Of a stretch of 64,000 nt of DNA, positions 52,136 through 63,925 are shown in pieces. The notes under the pieces were generated by a model. The model was not told where the DNA came from. It searched no databases and saw only the letters and a program-made list of their open reading frames with translations. Origin of the DNA: Nilaparvata lugens (taxonomy: Eukaryota; Arthropoda; Insecta; Hemiptera; Delphacidae); contig NC_052507.1 of assembly GCF_014356525.2 (NCBI RefSeq), positions 34,909,513 through 34,973,512 of the forward strand. Direction: 5' to 3'. Position 1 is the first letter of the stretch, and each line of letters begins with the position of its first letter. Position numbers and translations under genes: made by a program.

Positions 52136-53304
52136 TGGTAGTATTACATGAGTACCCGTGTGTTGTACTTCTCACAACAGTCAATTATTTAGATGAAAGA
52201 TAAATAGATTTATCAACGTCAATATTGAATTTAAAAAACTATAATTGAATACTTCTCCTCTTATTTAAGCCACTCACTGGCCTTCAAGAAAGTACTAGCC
52301 TATGTGAGCACTAGCGCTTTTGTAAAAAGTACAAACGGCAATAACAGGCATTTGTAAAAGGCAGTTGTACAATGTAAAACTGCCTCACCTCAGCATGTAA
52401 TGAGATGTAGTGGTTGGAGTATTTGGGGGAATTCAAAATAACTGAAAACTCCTGAAATCATTTCAAATCAATTTAAAACTAAAAAATGTTCAACTGTTGT
52501 AGAAAGTACAACAACGAGAATTACCGGAAGGATAGAGCAAAGAATGGTAAAGGATTTCGAGTGAACAAGACTTCACCCCGGGTTTCTATAACTATATGAG
52601 TTATATATAGTAAATAATATTAGTATATTATTAATACTAGTAAATAATATTACTATATAGTAAATATTCTCCCCGGAAATCTATATGAACTCCTTTTAAT
52701 GAAAATTTGAATGGTTTTAATATTAGTGCCTTTAGTCTACTGCCTCTGCTTGATCAATCTACTCTATACTCTACACAATCATTCATTCATCCATCCATCT
52801 ACTACCCAGAACGTTTTTCTCGTGAAAGCCTCCTCATTAACCGTTCGAAATGCAAGATATTTCTTGTTGAGACACGATCACGATCATGAAACGAAAAATT
52901 GAGTTGACACTCTTAATCCAGCAGAAACCTTTCCCTTGAAAGGTACTTGTTTTGAGTCTAGTTTTTGCAGAGGGTTGGGGTTTGTGGAATAGTTGGAGGA
53001 AGGGGATGAAATTGTTGATGCAGTAGTCGTTGCATCCCTCCTCGCAAATCCATTCATTCATGAGCCCCTTTGACCCGAAAAGAAAAAGGACAAGAAACGG
53101 AAGAAGGCAAAACAGAAAGAAACCTCAGACATGGTAGACGTACGTGACTGGCGTCAGTTACCACTACCAGCTCCTCATACCAGCCAGTTTTGCCACTAAT
53201 TGTTTTCATAATTCATTCATTTATCCCTACTATTAGGTCACAGAAAGCCGAAACCTGATACATTTTGGAGAAATACAGTTTTGTGCTATGCCTGTAGTCT
53301 TCTC
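52136..53304. other. Gene-free spacer
   Basis: 52590-52670 is a TAGTAAATAATATTA-rich low-complexity stretch with partial inverted symmetry between CCCCGGG and CCCCGG. Nothing else recognised. Confidence 0.5.
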
Positions 53305-53960
53305 CAAATCCTATACTATTAAACGAGCAACTTCTGTTTTTAAGTTTATATGTTTAGATGTTTGGATGTTTATATGTTTGTATTACACCGGATCTCGAAA
53401 ACGGCTCTAACGATTCTCACGAAATTCAGAACATAGTAGGTTTATAATATAAAAATTCGATTGCACAAGGTCTCATTCCTGGGAAAACTCGCTGAAGGAC
53501 ATTAAGAGGATAATTATTAATCATCCTTGGAAAAACAGCTGATAATAATTAATTATTTCGTCGTCTGTTGGTGATGGAAGTGAGTGAGCGAGTTCATGTG
53601 TGGTGGACTGTGTCAAAATTATGACTCAGCTGTTGAACTTTTGTAATCATTCAATCAGGTACTTAGTGCCGGTTGCAAAAAATCCGGGTTATTTTCAATC
53701 CTGATTAATTCCAGTAGATCCATCTTTTTTGAATTGTGCTCTCTGATTTGGTTCACGTGAAGTTAATCAGGATTAAAATCTAACCTGCTTTTGTGCAACT
53801 GGGCCTTTGTGAGGGAAATTTTTGCCTTCCCTCTGGGAATTAATCTCAATTAACTGTGATTAGATAGAACATTTCTGTATGAATGTTATTATAATTTCTT
53901 CTCTCGTAATACATTTTCATGCTTTTGTACTCCAGAGCGAAGCTCGGTCCCCGATATTCA
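53305..53960 (+). repeat. Interspersed repeat, GAGCGAAGCTCGG family, split by a MITE
   Basis: Starts CTATACTATTAAACGAGCAA, continues CCGGATCTCGAAAACGGCTC, GAAAACTCGCTGAAGGACAT, CGTCGTCTGTTGG, and ends AGAGCGAAGCTCGGTCCCCG (53935-53955). It is the opposite-strand counterpart of 41630-42048. The MITE at 53667-53804 lies inside. Confidence 0.5.
53667..53804. repeat. 138-bp foldback MITE (GGTTGCA...TTAATCAGGATT)
   Basis: Left arm GCCGGTTGCAAAAAATCCGG and then TTTTCAATCCTGATTAA. Right arm TTAATCAGGATTAAAATC, AACCTGCTTTTGTGCAACTG and GGCC. The arms pair over about 43 positions with a few mismatches. It interrupts an older repeat. Confidence 0.5.
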
Positions 53961-54774
53961 TATTATATTATAATAATGATGATATTTGTGATTGTCAATG
54001 GAATAAATATCAATATACTGGGACTCACTAGGCCTATAACTCATCCACTGATATAAACGATCAACACTTTTCAATAATACAGTCGAATTCTCTATTTGAG
54101 AGCTCCGAAACAGTTTTATTAATAATATTAATCTTCTATAATAGTTCTTGTGAAATGTTTGCTTGCTTGCATACATGAAATTACACTAATGGAATAAAAA
54201 ACATGTAGTACCCTCTCATATTTTTTTATTACTGCATATGAAGAAAGAGGGGATGTACAATATTACAGTTTTTCAACATACTTAAGACTAACACTTTTCA
54301 AATACTCTTAGCACCATATTTTATGCTATGAATCTTCTACCATCTACTGCATGGTCTTTCACTTACATACTTACCGTATATTTGGTAGCCAACTATGAAT
54401 ATATAAGTGATCAAATCAATCAATCAATCAATGGAAACATTGATTTTTAAAAATATTTCAAAGTATCTAGTAATCGTGATAACCATGTAAATTTCATATT
54501 GGTAGTTTATTATCATGTTGGAATATAATATAAGTTTTGCCTGGCATGCAATACTTTGTTATATTTTTCTATTGATGCTGCAGGCCTACGTAATGAACGC
54601 TTGAGAAGGATACTTCAGTATTGTTGAAATAAGTTTGACATTTTTCTGTTGAAAAATCATTTATAAGGAGAGAAGTGAATTTTCACTGCCCAGAAAAATT
54701 GGGGTTTTCAGGCTTATAATGCTCATTTATGGAATAAATATTACAAATGGGATTCATTCATTAAATTTTGTTGT
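53961..54774. other. Gene-free spacer
   Basis: AT-rich; an (AATC)n run of about four units at 54413-54430. Nothing else. Confidence 0.5.
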
Positions 54775-55565
54775 TCATTGAAGTTTGAATACTCTGAGGG
54801 TGAAATCAATTTGATATCTCTCACTATTACCTTAAAAAACCTGTTAAAAAAGTGTTTTCCAATGATGCCCGCCATCTTGGATTTTTCTATCATGACGAAT
54901 ATTTTTGAGATTTTCATAATGTATATTCTCTATCTACACATCATTACGAAGAGATCTATTTCATTTGCAAGCCCTTACCTTCATGGAGTCATTAGTTACA
55001 CGGTTTTCTAATTGTTTAGGTTTGGCATATGGTGAAAAAGCGTGTTTTCCACTGCAAACAGTACTTTTCTCTCTTCCGATGACGCCCCAGTCATAGAAGA
55101 TGGACTTAAAGCCTTCAATCAGATGCCATTTTGAAGGTTTGGAAATATTGTACATCACTAGGTCAATAATACTAGTGTATATCCACTGCGAATACATTTA
55201 CAGAGTGGAAAGTGAAATATTGTCCCCGAAAAATGTAGGTTTCAAGCTTTTGAAATTTAATTAATCATGAAAAGAATACTCCAAATGAGACGATTTTCTC
55301 GAAAATTATAGTTTTGTGAATTCTAAACACTCTGGTGGTAAAATCAATCCGATATCTTTCACAATAACTGAATAGCAAGCGATATAAAAATTTCTGTCAA
55401 TAATGACCACCATCTTGAATTTTTTAATGATGTCGAATATTTCTGTCGTTTCCATCATCAATATTCTTATTCGGCCTGTTGTAAAGAAGAGATTGAGTCC
55501 ATTTGCAAGTCTCTATCTTAAAGTAGTCATGAAAAAATCGATTTTATATTCCTAGCTTATTACCT
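54775..55565 (+). repeat. Two diverged tandem copies, about 490-bp spacing
   Basis: 54785-55010 and about 55320-55550 share ACTCTG-GGT-AAATCAAT, GATATCT-TCAC-AT-AC, CCGCCATCTTGGATTTT-like words, GACGAATATTT, GAAGAGAT, TTTGCAAG-C-TACCTT and GTCAT. Substitutions are many, so the duplication is old. No coding signal. Confidence 0.5.
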
Positions 55566-56104
55566 CATGCGTATGAAAAAAACGCACCCGAAATACAATC
55601 ATGCAGTGATTTCTTTGGAGGGCGCTGGAGAACACATATTTATTGACATACAGCGCATAAAGATATATCGTTTCAAATTTGTGTGATCTGATGATACATA
55701 ATAATATGTTGTATCAGCCTATTACATTTATTCCATAATGTGTACCTATCTTTCTTCTAATACTGCTCAAACGTTCTCATAAACGGATGTTTACATGAAG
55801 CAATAGAATCTATCAAAAAACCGAACCCTAATTATATTACTTTTCAGCAAGGTTGATGGAGACAAGTTTTTACTAACTCTGGTGTTCAGTAAATCGTAAG
55901 CCAACCAGAAAACTAATGTTTTACTCCCAATTAAATTCGCTAATCTGCACCAACGCTAGCAGAATCGCCGATCACGCTAGCTGTGCCACTGAATATTTTT
56001 CTGTAGGGCATCGAAAAAAGTATTATGATTATGACACAGAATAAGGTGAGTGATCCTTGTTTTGTGAAACGCTCCAAGTAAACAGACTGGGCGACGTCAG
56101 CTGA
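55566..56104. other. Gene-free spacer
   Basis: Less AT-rich around 55940-56090; no feature recognised. Confidence 0.5.
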
Positions 56105-56700
56105 CTTCACTTTTCACAGAGTTGGTCCCGGCTGAAAACGGACACGAGTGCAAGTGAGAAGGCGATAGAGAAAAAGTGAGAAGTGACTAGAGAAAGAAAA
56201 TGAAGAGAAGAGAGGCGTCAGCTGATATCTCGTAAACAAACGATCCAGGCCGAGCACTAATAGAAGAAGAAAGAATGTGAAAGAAGAAGGAAGTGTAGTA
56301 GAGAAAGAGCGCGTCAAATTGAGGGTCGATAAAGAGTGAGTGAGTAGGGTGAGAGAGAAGACTGAGTGAGAGAGGCAACTTGATCAGCTGACTTGTACGG
56401 GTCGCGAGACTTGTTTCAATCTTCGTAGCACAAACACAAATGAGTGAGAACAAATTATAGAGAGATAACAGAATATAAAAATTATCTGAGTGAGAGAAAT
56501 GGAGTGTGCCTAGTTGGAATGATAAGGCGAGAAACAATATTCACAAATAAGTGAGAACGAAATAGTAAATGGAGAAGGAGTAAGTGAATCTATATAATAG
56601 TGAGTGTGAGTAACGGAGGATGGTTGAAGATGGTGAACGGGATGCGTGAGAGTGAGAGAGAGAGAAGAAACTCTTTTAAGTATTGGATGAGCGCGATGAT
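56105..56700 (+). promoter_or_regulatory. Long purine-rich tract with GAGTGAG/GAGAG repeats
   Basis: The plus strand is strongly purine-biased for about 550 bases: GAGTGAGTAGGGTGAGAGAG, AGAGTGAGAGAGAGAGAAG, GAGAAGAGAGG and many AGTGAG words. GAGAG is the core site of insect GAGA factor (Trl) and CLAMP-type proteins, which mark paused promoters and Polycomb elements. It could be a regulatory region or the 5' UTR of an unseen gene. A decayed GA microsatellite is the alternative. The minus-strand open frames here are only the pyrimidine-rich shadow. Confidence 0.5.
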
Positions 56701-58349
56701 TTATCAGTATAGTGTGGAACTGCTATGAAGGTTACTGTTGCATTATTGTATAAAATTGGATCACTACAGCTGATGTGGATGTACATTGTGCAGTGCTCTT
56801 CGAGTGAGATTATCAGATTGGAAAAGGATAGTAGAAGCAGAGTTATACGAAAATAGAGTTTTCAATTAAAATTCGTTTCTCTTTGAAGGTAACAGATACT
56901 TGTGTAGAATTTGAACAGAAAAATAAGTACTGGAATAAGAATTTAAAACAAGAGAAATTTCAAAGAGTAATAAGTAAATAGTAATAAGTTATATTGTTCC
57001 AAAAAATAACTAGAAAAGTCAGAATATGGATAAGAAACTGAGAATAAGCATAACATAAAATATCGAAAATTAACTACACCACTCTAGTTACTCTATCCTA
57101 TCATACAAACAGAGAAGACAAAAATGCAGTAGAGAATAAAACAAAGTGCATAGTCATAAGTAATGCATAGATTGGTAACTTCTAACTTGGTAGCCTATCC
57201 ATTTATTAATTCATTATCATTAAGTTGGGATAAAAATTTATTCAATACTCCTTATTCTTTTCTTCGTTTGCTTAGAATTAGAGATTATCAGAATGTTCAT
57301 TGATAGTTTTATCAGCATTCTAGAGATTTAGAGGGAGTGGATAACGAATTGAAAGAACACCAACACTATAGAAAACGTAAAAAAATCAAATTAGCTGTAT
57401 TTCATTTTTTCAACATTACAACAAATGAAGTATAATGAAGAAGCGAAGAATAGAAATGAATTAAGAGAATGGAGGAAATGAGTCAAAATAACGAGAGAAG
57501 GAAATAAGTGGAAAATCATGTCTGTATATTGAATTATTTGAAATGATAGCCATAAAGGAAGACGCAGATGTTGAAGGAGTCACAAATCGGAAAAGAACAA
57601 GTACTGTAGGTGAAAAAGGAAACAGGTGCATAGGTGGAAGAGGAACAAAGAAAAAGGTATAAAAGACACGTAATTTAATTTTATTAGGTACTGAAAGGTT
57701 CCAGTTGTTTACTGCTTGTAGTGATGATCTGATGACGTAATGATGCCTCTGACTCGGGCCTCAAATAGGAAATAATCTCTGTTTTATTTTCATGAATATC
57801 TTTCAACAATTTTGTACTGAAAGCTAATCACTAGGTAGCAGCAGAAGAGATTAACTGAAAAATGACTTAGGTTTGTTATTCACAGTTTATTTGTCAGTTA
57901 TTGTTTTACTGTTGCAAAACTTTACTCCAAAGTCTTAAGTCTGTGACAATAATTGAAGTTGAGAACCTTATCAGATGTTCCTTTCAATTCTACAGTTCCA
58001 CACATTGTTGAAAATAATAAAAGTAGATGTGCGACTACTTGCGCTACAAATTTGTTGTAGACTATAATACTGTAACTGTAATTCATACGATAAAAGAACT
58101 GTAACCCCACAGCAGAGATGCATGAAGGAGTAGGAAGAGAAGGAAGTGGAAACAAGAAGGATGCAGTGAGAGGAGGAGCACAGAAGCACGATGTAAACAG
58201 AACAAAGCAAGCAAAACACAGCTGAGAGCAGCTGAGTTGAGTACAGAATGACGAATATTTTGTTTCGGTTGGTCCTATATTGTTGTAATATTGTGTAGTG
58301 TAGTCACTACTGCGTAGTAGTATTTTGGTCCTGATATTCACTTCTGGAT
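56701..58349. other. Gene-free, mildly purine-rich
   Basis: No gene. 57728-57745 contains GATGACGTAATGATG, a CRE-like word. Purine bias on plus persists to about 58210. Confidence 0.5.
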
Positions 58350-58384
58350 GGGTTGTTGGAGGGGGGAGGGTTATGAGGAGGGGG
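58350..58384 (+). other. G-quadruplex candidate
   Basis: Four G runs of at least three (GGG at 58350, GGGGGG at 58361, GGG at 58368, GGGGG at 58380) with loops of 8, 1 and 9 bases. It is followed at 58420-58450 by GC-rich AGCGCCTGCGCGTGGG, rare in this AT-rich window. Together these suggest an open-chromatin or promoter-like spot. Confidence 0.5.
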
Positions 58385-58959
58385 CTGTTTGATAGGTGAG
58401 GAGGGTCAGTGGGAGCTGGGTCAGCTAGCGCCTGCGCGTGGGAAAGCTTGCCCTGTGTTGGTGTGCGTGTGTGATTGCGCGTACCTTCACATTATTGTGC
58501 ATGTGCAGGCGGGAGTTCGAGTTCCACCAGACCACCACTAAAATTATTATTAAAAAAATTGTTATGAAGATCAGGCTGACGATGTTAATGATTATGATGA
58601 TGATGAAGATGAACATTAGGATGACGACGACGCAATTTTGATGATGACTGAATAAAATTTATTCTAATGAGACAAAATTCTCTAATAGGTAGTTCATGAT
58701 AATATGAAAAATTATTAGGAGCTCTAGCATATATTAGCGATCTATAGGCATCCACTCTGTCCTAGTGTCCTTTGCAATAATACATAATAGATACCTTACT
58801 ATGGAACTAGATTTGAACAACATTCATCTTAGCATCTGTATGTAAGCGTTCATGGTTTTGAACTACTACTGTAGGTATTGTCGTACTATAGAGGGAATAG
58901 CACATGTACACGACTCCAACACAATGCTATACAGTACACTGTTTAGAATACTATAATGG

Positions 58960-59220
58960 AAATACTGATGAGACAGGATTGGGTGGATGGGGCGTTGTTG
59001 TGGAGGAGAGGGGAGCATGCTGAAGAGAGTGAGAGAGATAACACGAGACTGAGAGAGAGAATGGGTGAGTGAGTGAGCGAATAAGTGAAAGAGTAGGATG
59101 CAAGGATAAAGGAAGGTTCGATAAAGAAAGAGGGAAAGTGTGATAAAGTGAGTGAGAGCGAAAGTATGATAACGTGATGATGAAGAGGAGAATGGAAGGA
59201 AGAAGAGAAGACTTCTTTTT
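58960..59220 (+). promoter_or_regulatory. Second purine-rich GAGAG/GTGAG tract
   Basis: GAGTGAGAGAGATAACACGA, GACTGAGAGAGAGAATGGG and TGAGTGAGTGAGCGAATAAG resemble 56105-56700. 58590-58640 between them is a (GAT/GAC)n-like patch. Function unproven. Confidence 0.5.
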
Positions 59221-59520
59221 TGTATGAATTGTTGTAGAGTCGGAGACCAGCTCGGACACGTTAATAAAGCGTCAACCATCAACTAACAGCATGCATCGCA
59301 TGCTCAACTCAGTCAGTGCCACAATCTCAAACTGTTATCACATATTCAAAAATAATTCTCTTCATTTCAACAATTAAATATTTTTTCACTAGTTTGTGAT
59401 TGAAAAACTGCTCATATAAATAATTCTCCCAAGCTTGAAGCTTGAAGTGGATATCATATTCTGTGCAAAATTGTTATATGCTAATTAACCTCTGTATAAA
59501 CAGTTCTATGATTTTATGTT

Positions 59521-59615
59521 GTGGCTCGGACTGTGTTCATCTCTCATTATTATCTGCCTCATTACCAATGCACAAGCCTAGAGCTCATGTGGGCATTACA
59601 CTCAGCAAATAAATT
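59521..59615 (+). repeat. SINE-like retroposon, copy C (5'-truncated)
   Basis: Matches the 3' two-thirds of copies A and B: TTCATCTCTCATTAT, CTGCCTCATTACCAATGCAC, AAGCCTAGAGCTCATG, GGGCATTACACTCAGC and an AAATAAATTAATGAAAT tail. Confidence 0.5.
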
Positions 59616-59892
59616 AATGAAATAAAATGAAGTGTTTTACTTATTTACTAATGAAATAATATATTACAGTTAACTGAAGGTTGATTAAAAATTTAAAAAT
59701 AATCTATTATTAACTTTTTAAATACATTTATATGTATAATTATATTTAAATACATTTATATTTATACATTATAAATACATTTATTTCAGAAAAGCAAATC
59801 TCTATAAAACCTACATTCTTAAACAAAATGTGGATGTTCATGGACCCAACGGATATCAATACAAGGAATATTAAGCTACTCATAAAATTACT

Positions 59893-60345
59893 AGTAGTTC
59901 TGTGAACAGTAGACCTCACGCAGTTCTCTCATCCACAAGTATCTGATGTTAGTATCCTATTCAAGTATCCTGTTTGAAATGTTAACAAATTCAGTTCACG
60001 TTTGAATTTGTATTCCATAATATGATAAATCATCCAGTTCCGTGATAATCTTTCCATCTGATAAAAATATTAGAAGACTATTTTTTTCAATCAAAAATAA
60101 TAATCTCTTCAGCATTATTTAGTTCATCCAATTATTTTTAATCACTCATTAAATTTGTTTTTTCAAATGTGAGGATATTGATATAATATTGATGGGCACG
60201 CATAATAATACCAAGAATGCAAAACAAAATATTGAAACCATAGACCTTATAGAAAAAGACATTGCTTCTCCAGACATCTGTGTAATGAATTCAATAAATA
60301 ATCCACTTGTCAGCTGATTGATTATTAATAATTCTATAGTCTATA
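59893..60345 (-). repeat. Dispersed repeat, inverse partner of 51640-52135
   Basis: Reverse complement of that family over about 450 bases. It starts on plus ACTAGTAGTTCTGTGAACAG and ends CCACTTGTCAGCTGATTGAT. The two copies are 8 kb apart in inverted orientation. Confidence 0.5.
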
Positions 60346-62685
60346 ACGGTGCATTTTGGCACACATGAAATTCATTTGTTAAAATGAATTATTAGGTCTC
60401 ATGGAAAGAAACCAGAAACTTTTATCATCAGTTATATTATCAGTCGAATAATAGAGATAAGAAAATAACGACTCTAAAGGCTATGATTATTTGCAACAAT
60501 ACGAAAATGGAAGTCATTTTTTATTTATTTAATATAAAACAATAATAAAGTATCGAGGTTAGGCTCTTTGGTAATAGAGCTTGTCGGCAACATCAACAGC
60601 GGTCAAGCTGTACATCTGAAATTCAGTCAGATACTTTCCAGCAAAATAATTGCAAGTTTACAGTACTCAATAAAGCGAGGACGAAGGGGTTTTGTAAATT
60701 CTAGCATGCTAAATAAGGGACATAAACGTTTGAAAACATATAAAAATATTTATTGTGTATATACAAGCAGACAAGCTTACAAAAATATAATGAAAATGAA
60801 AAGGAAACGGAATCTAGTTTAATTAAGCGCAGTAATACAATAGCACATTTTGTACAAAAACTGGTGATGTACCAATCAGAATCCAGTATTTAGTAGGCGC
60901 TGAAAATATATATTTCAGAAAGTCACCATGTGGTCTTTTTTAAAATTACAAAAATATACAATTATTGTAAAATTTATGTATAATCATAACTGGCATGGGA
61001 TCAGATTTAAGTGTTAAAATATTTATGTATAATTGAGTATTATGTCTTTGTATTGCTAACTATTTGATAGAGTCAAATCACGTCATTGGGGATATGTTGA
61101 AATCCACCAATAGTAGCAACTATGCAAATTACTATGCAAATTCAGAAAAAGGAAGTATCATAAGAAAATGTGAAAGCGAGATCTCTTCACTTGCTTGCCA
61201 GGGGTCACGAGAGTCACCAGCAAAAATTGAGATCCATGGACTCTTGGACTGAACCCTTATTTTATAGTAATTTATACCAATTTTAAAATTTTAGCTATAA
61301 TTAAATTAAATTATCATAACTCAGTGAAGTCGTTGTATGACAAGAGTTAATAAATTAGTAATTATTTCCCTACTGGAGAGGATGACATCAGCCCACCAGA
61401 AATAAGGCACAGGACACACGAGGTGAAACCCATGCCACATCTTTAAATTTGGGGAAAATCTTCACATGTGAGTTATAAATATTTAGAGAATCCTCAGTGC
61501 TGCGAATTTGTGAATATAAATGAAGCTAGCTCGTCGAGGGTCATAATTGAAAATCAAGCTTGCACTCACTTGCACAATTAATTAATTAAAAATTAATTAA
61601 TTTATGAGAATTAATTAACATTGATGAGAACCAAATGTTTAAGTATTCACAGAACTAATATTCATTGAAATATAATTTACTCTATATGCTCATTTAATAT
61701 TTTTTAACATCAGTAATATAATTATAAAAGAATTACCAGAAGCTCAAAATTCCTAAGATAATTCATTTTATCTAAATTCCACTGACGGTCGAACTCAAAC
61801 CCTGAGATTTAAAAATATTTGATTTTTGATATTGTTGAAATACAGAATTATGAATTTTATTCGACAAGCGAAAGCAAGTTGACAGATTGAGCATTGAGCC
61901 ATATAAATATATATAATATATGCTGATAGGAAAAATACAAGATTTATCAATCGATGCTAGTAAGCATAGTAAGATTTTCTAGTGAGCTATCTGTGATATT
62001 TACTTTCTTGCATACTTTCTCATATTGTTTTTATATTTATTGTTTCATATTTTATTATTGCTTGTTGGATATAATATATATTTGTGTAAATCATATATTT
62101 TATTTGTTGAATGGTGTACCTTTCATTTATAATCCTGTCTTCATGCATGACTAATCTAGAACTAGCATATTTTATCGTTATTGACAAATTAATAAAATTT
62201 TTAACCAACAATATTCTTCATCAAATGTGTTGGATACATCAGCGATATACAGCATTGATCGTTAAATCTTCAGAAATATTACGTTCTCAAGATTAATTTA
62301 AATGGTTCAACATAATTACTGAAATCGAATTGACTGAAATACAGGGTCATAGAATTAAGTTGAAACAGTACTACAAATCAATAGAAGGTATAAGGAATTC
62401 TAACCAAATACCGTCTTCGATCACACTCGGTATTATCTCACACTGCTGACCCCTTTGTCAGATGGTAGTGAGTTTGATTGGTGTCGATACCATATATTTA
62501 TTGTCTTGTGCAATATTTAGAACCCTTAAATTTATCTATATCTTCAGCATCTATAATATTGTGGAGTCAATCAGAGCAGCGATAAGAATTGCAGATTGAT
62601 AAAGTGGCAGCAGTTTTGCACCAATTGATAGCAGAATTTTATATAAGCTCCCTGAAGAGCTGGTAAGAACCATAAGGCATTTTTA
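60346..62685. other. Gene-free region
   Basis: Open frames at 60568-60822 (basic, unrecognised) and 61064-61252 have no known domain. 61580-61625 contains a TTAATTAATTAAAAATTAAT palindromic run. No repeat ends recognised. Confidence 0.5.
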
Positions 62686-62689
62686 TCTT

Positions 62690-63299
62690 GGAATCTACAT
62701 ACACAGAAAATCAAGATGTACCTATTATATTTGCTAAGAAGATTCCATCAATTGAAGCAATTCTTTCCAGTGAGTATTTTACGTGTCATGTATTTTGCAT
62801 TTTTCAATTGTCGACTGGAATATGGAATTTCTTGTTATGCGTCTACTTTCCTATCTCATTTTAAAAGCCTAATCACACTGCAGAAATCAGTGGTAAGAAT
62901 TATTCATGGTGTGAATAGAAGGACTCATACCTTTCCAATTTTCCAACTGTTGGGAATCCTCCCTTTCAGATACATCTATGTGCTGAAGGTGTTATCCTTG
63001 TTTTACAGAATGAGTGGTAGTATAGGACTTTCAGCTAGACCCATTCATGAAGATGATCATCGGGTGACACATCAATCAATGCAACTGATGTTGAAAGTCC
63101 CAAAGCCAAATTCCACTACATTTCAAAGATGAAATTTATCGGACATTTCTACACATTTCTCGGACCCAAGTTTTTTAATCTTCTACCAAATGGAATTAGA
63201 AGTGAGAGATATTACAGGAAATTCTACAATAAATTGAAAATTTGGCTATGGCTTCAGTCACCAATAGAGTTAGAAAACCTTTTTAGAGTGGTGGGCTGA
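62690..63299 (+). pseudogene. C-terminal fragment of a Jockey/CR1-like LINE reverse transcriptase
   Basis: The frame from 62716 reads the LINE tail: LLYLLRRFHQLKQFFPVSIL, RVMYFAFFNCRLEYGISCYA, TLQKSVVRIIHGVNRR, and FQLLGILPFRYIYVLKVLSL. It ends at a stop (63130-63132). A different frame then continues the homology (KFIGHFYTFLGPKFFNLLPN, then IRSERYYRKFYNKLKIWL) to TGA at 63297-63299. So there is one frameshift near 63125 and a dead copy. The polymerase core is absent. It is a different LINE lineage from 9230 and 13545. A T-rich 3' flank follows. Confidence 0.5.
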
Positions 63300-63754
63300 T
63301 GATTTCTAATTTGAATGAATGTATAAGCTTTTGCAATTTTCCCTTCCTTTTCTCTTTGAAAAAACCTTGTGATTTTCCTCTTTGTTGTACTTCCTACTTT
63401 TTAAATACAAAATTTCTTTTTTTTCAAATTATTCTTATGATCTTATAGGCTCCAATTAATTAAATCATACTAATTAAATTATACTAGTGATACGGTATAT
63501 ATAATACTAATATCTATTTTCATTGAAAATTAAATATGTCTATGATTGAAAAACATACTTGTGTGTGATTGTGTGTGTGAATGTGTTTTTTTTCAACTCC
63601 TACTCACGTACGAAAGCTTCTTGCTTTTTTGTGAGTAGTAAAACATTATTGTTTGCAATAAATTTTATTCCATGAAGCTTCAAATTTGATCATCTCCATC
63701 ATCCAGTTGAAGCTATATCATCCAACGTCATACATCATACGTCAGTATCATCCA
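63300..63754. other. LINE 3' flank and spacer
   Basis: Pyrimidine-rich 63335-63425, then a TGTGTGTGATTGTGTGTGTG microsatellite (63560-63582). 63695-63755 repeats TCATCCAAC and ATCATACGTC words. Confidence 0.5.
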
Positions 63755-63925
63755 ACTGAAGGCCATTCCACACAGCACGTAGCGTGCGTGGCTGGACGCA
63801 CGCCACGCCGGCCACGCTAGCCACATGCCAATTCACACCGCCACGACTGTTGCGATGCTATACCGACCACGTTTCCCGTCAGTATGCAGGAAGATGTCAA
63901 CTCCGACGGTCCCGTGGTGTGAATC
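63755..63925. repeat. GC-rich CACGCC-word block, probable MITE
   Basis: Built from GTGCGTGGCTGGACGCACGC, CACGCCGGCCACGCTAGCCA and related words. The ends GGCCATTCCACACAGCACG and CCGTGGTGTGAATCTGG are loosely inverted. Similar in style to 28017-28262 and 7998-8135. Confidence 0.5.

Noticed and set aside
56114..56537. Ser/Leu/Phe-rich minus-strand open frames
   Set aside because: Shadow of a purine-rich tract; the pyrimidine-rich complement rarely makes stops.
58866..59282. Long minus-strand Ser/His/Leu-rich open frames
   Set aside because: Same purine-tract artefact; two overlapping frames are both open, with no domain.
60568..60822. Basic 84-codon open frame as a small gene
   Set aside because: No domain, AT-driven composition, no promoter or poly(A) context that stands out.
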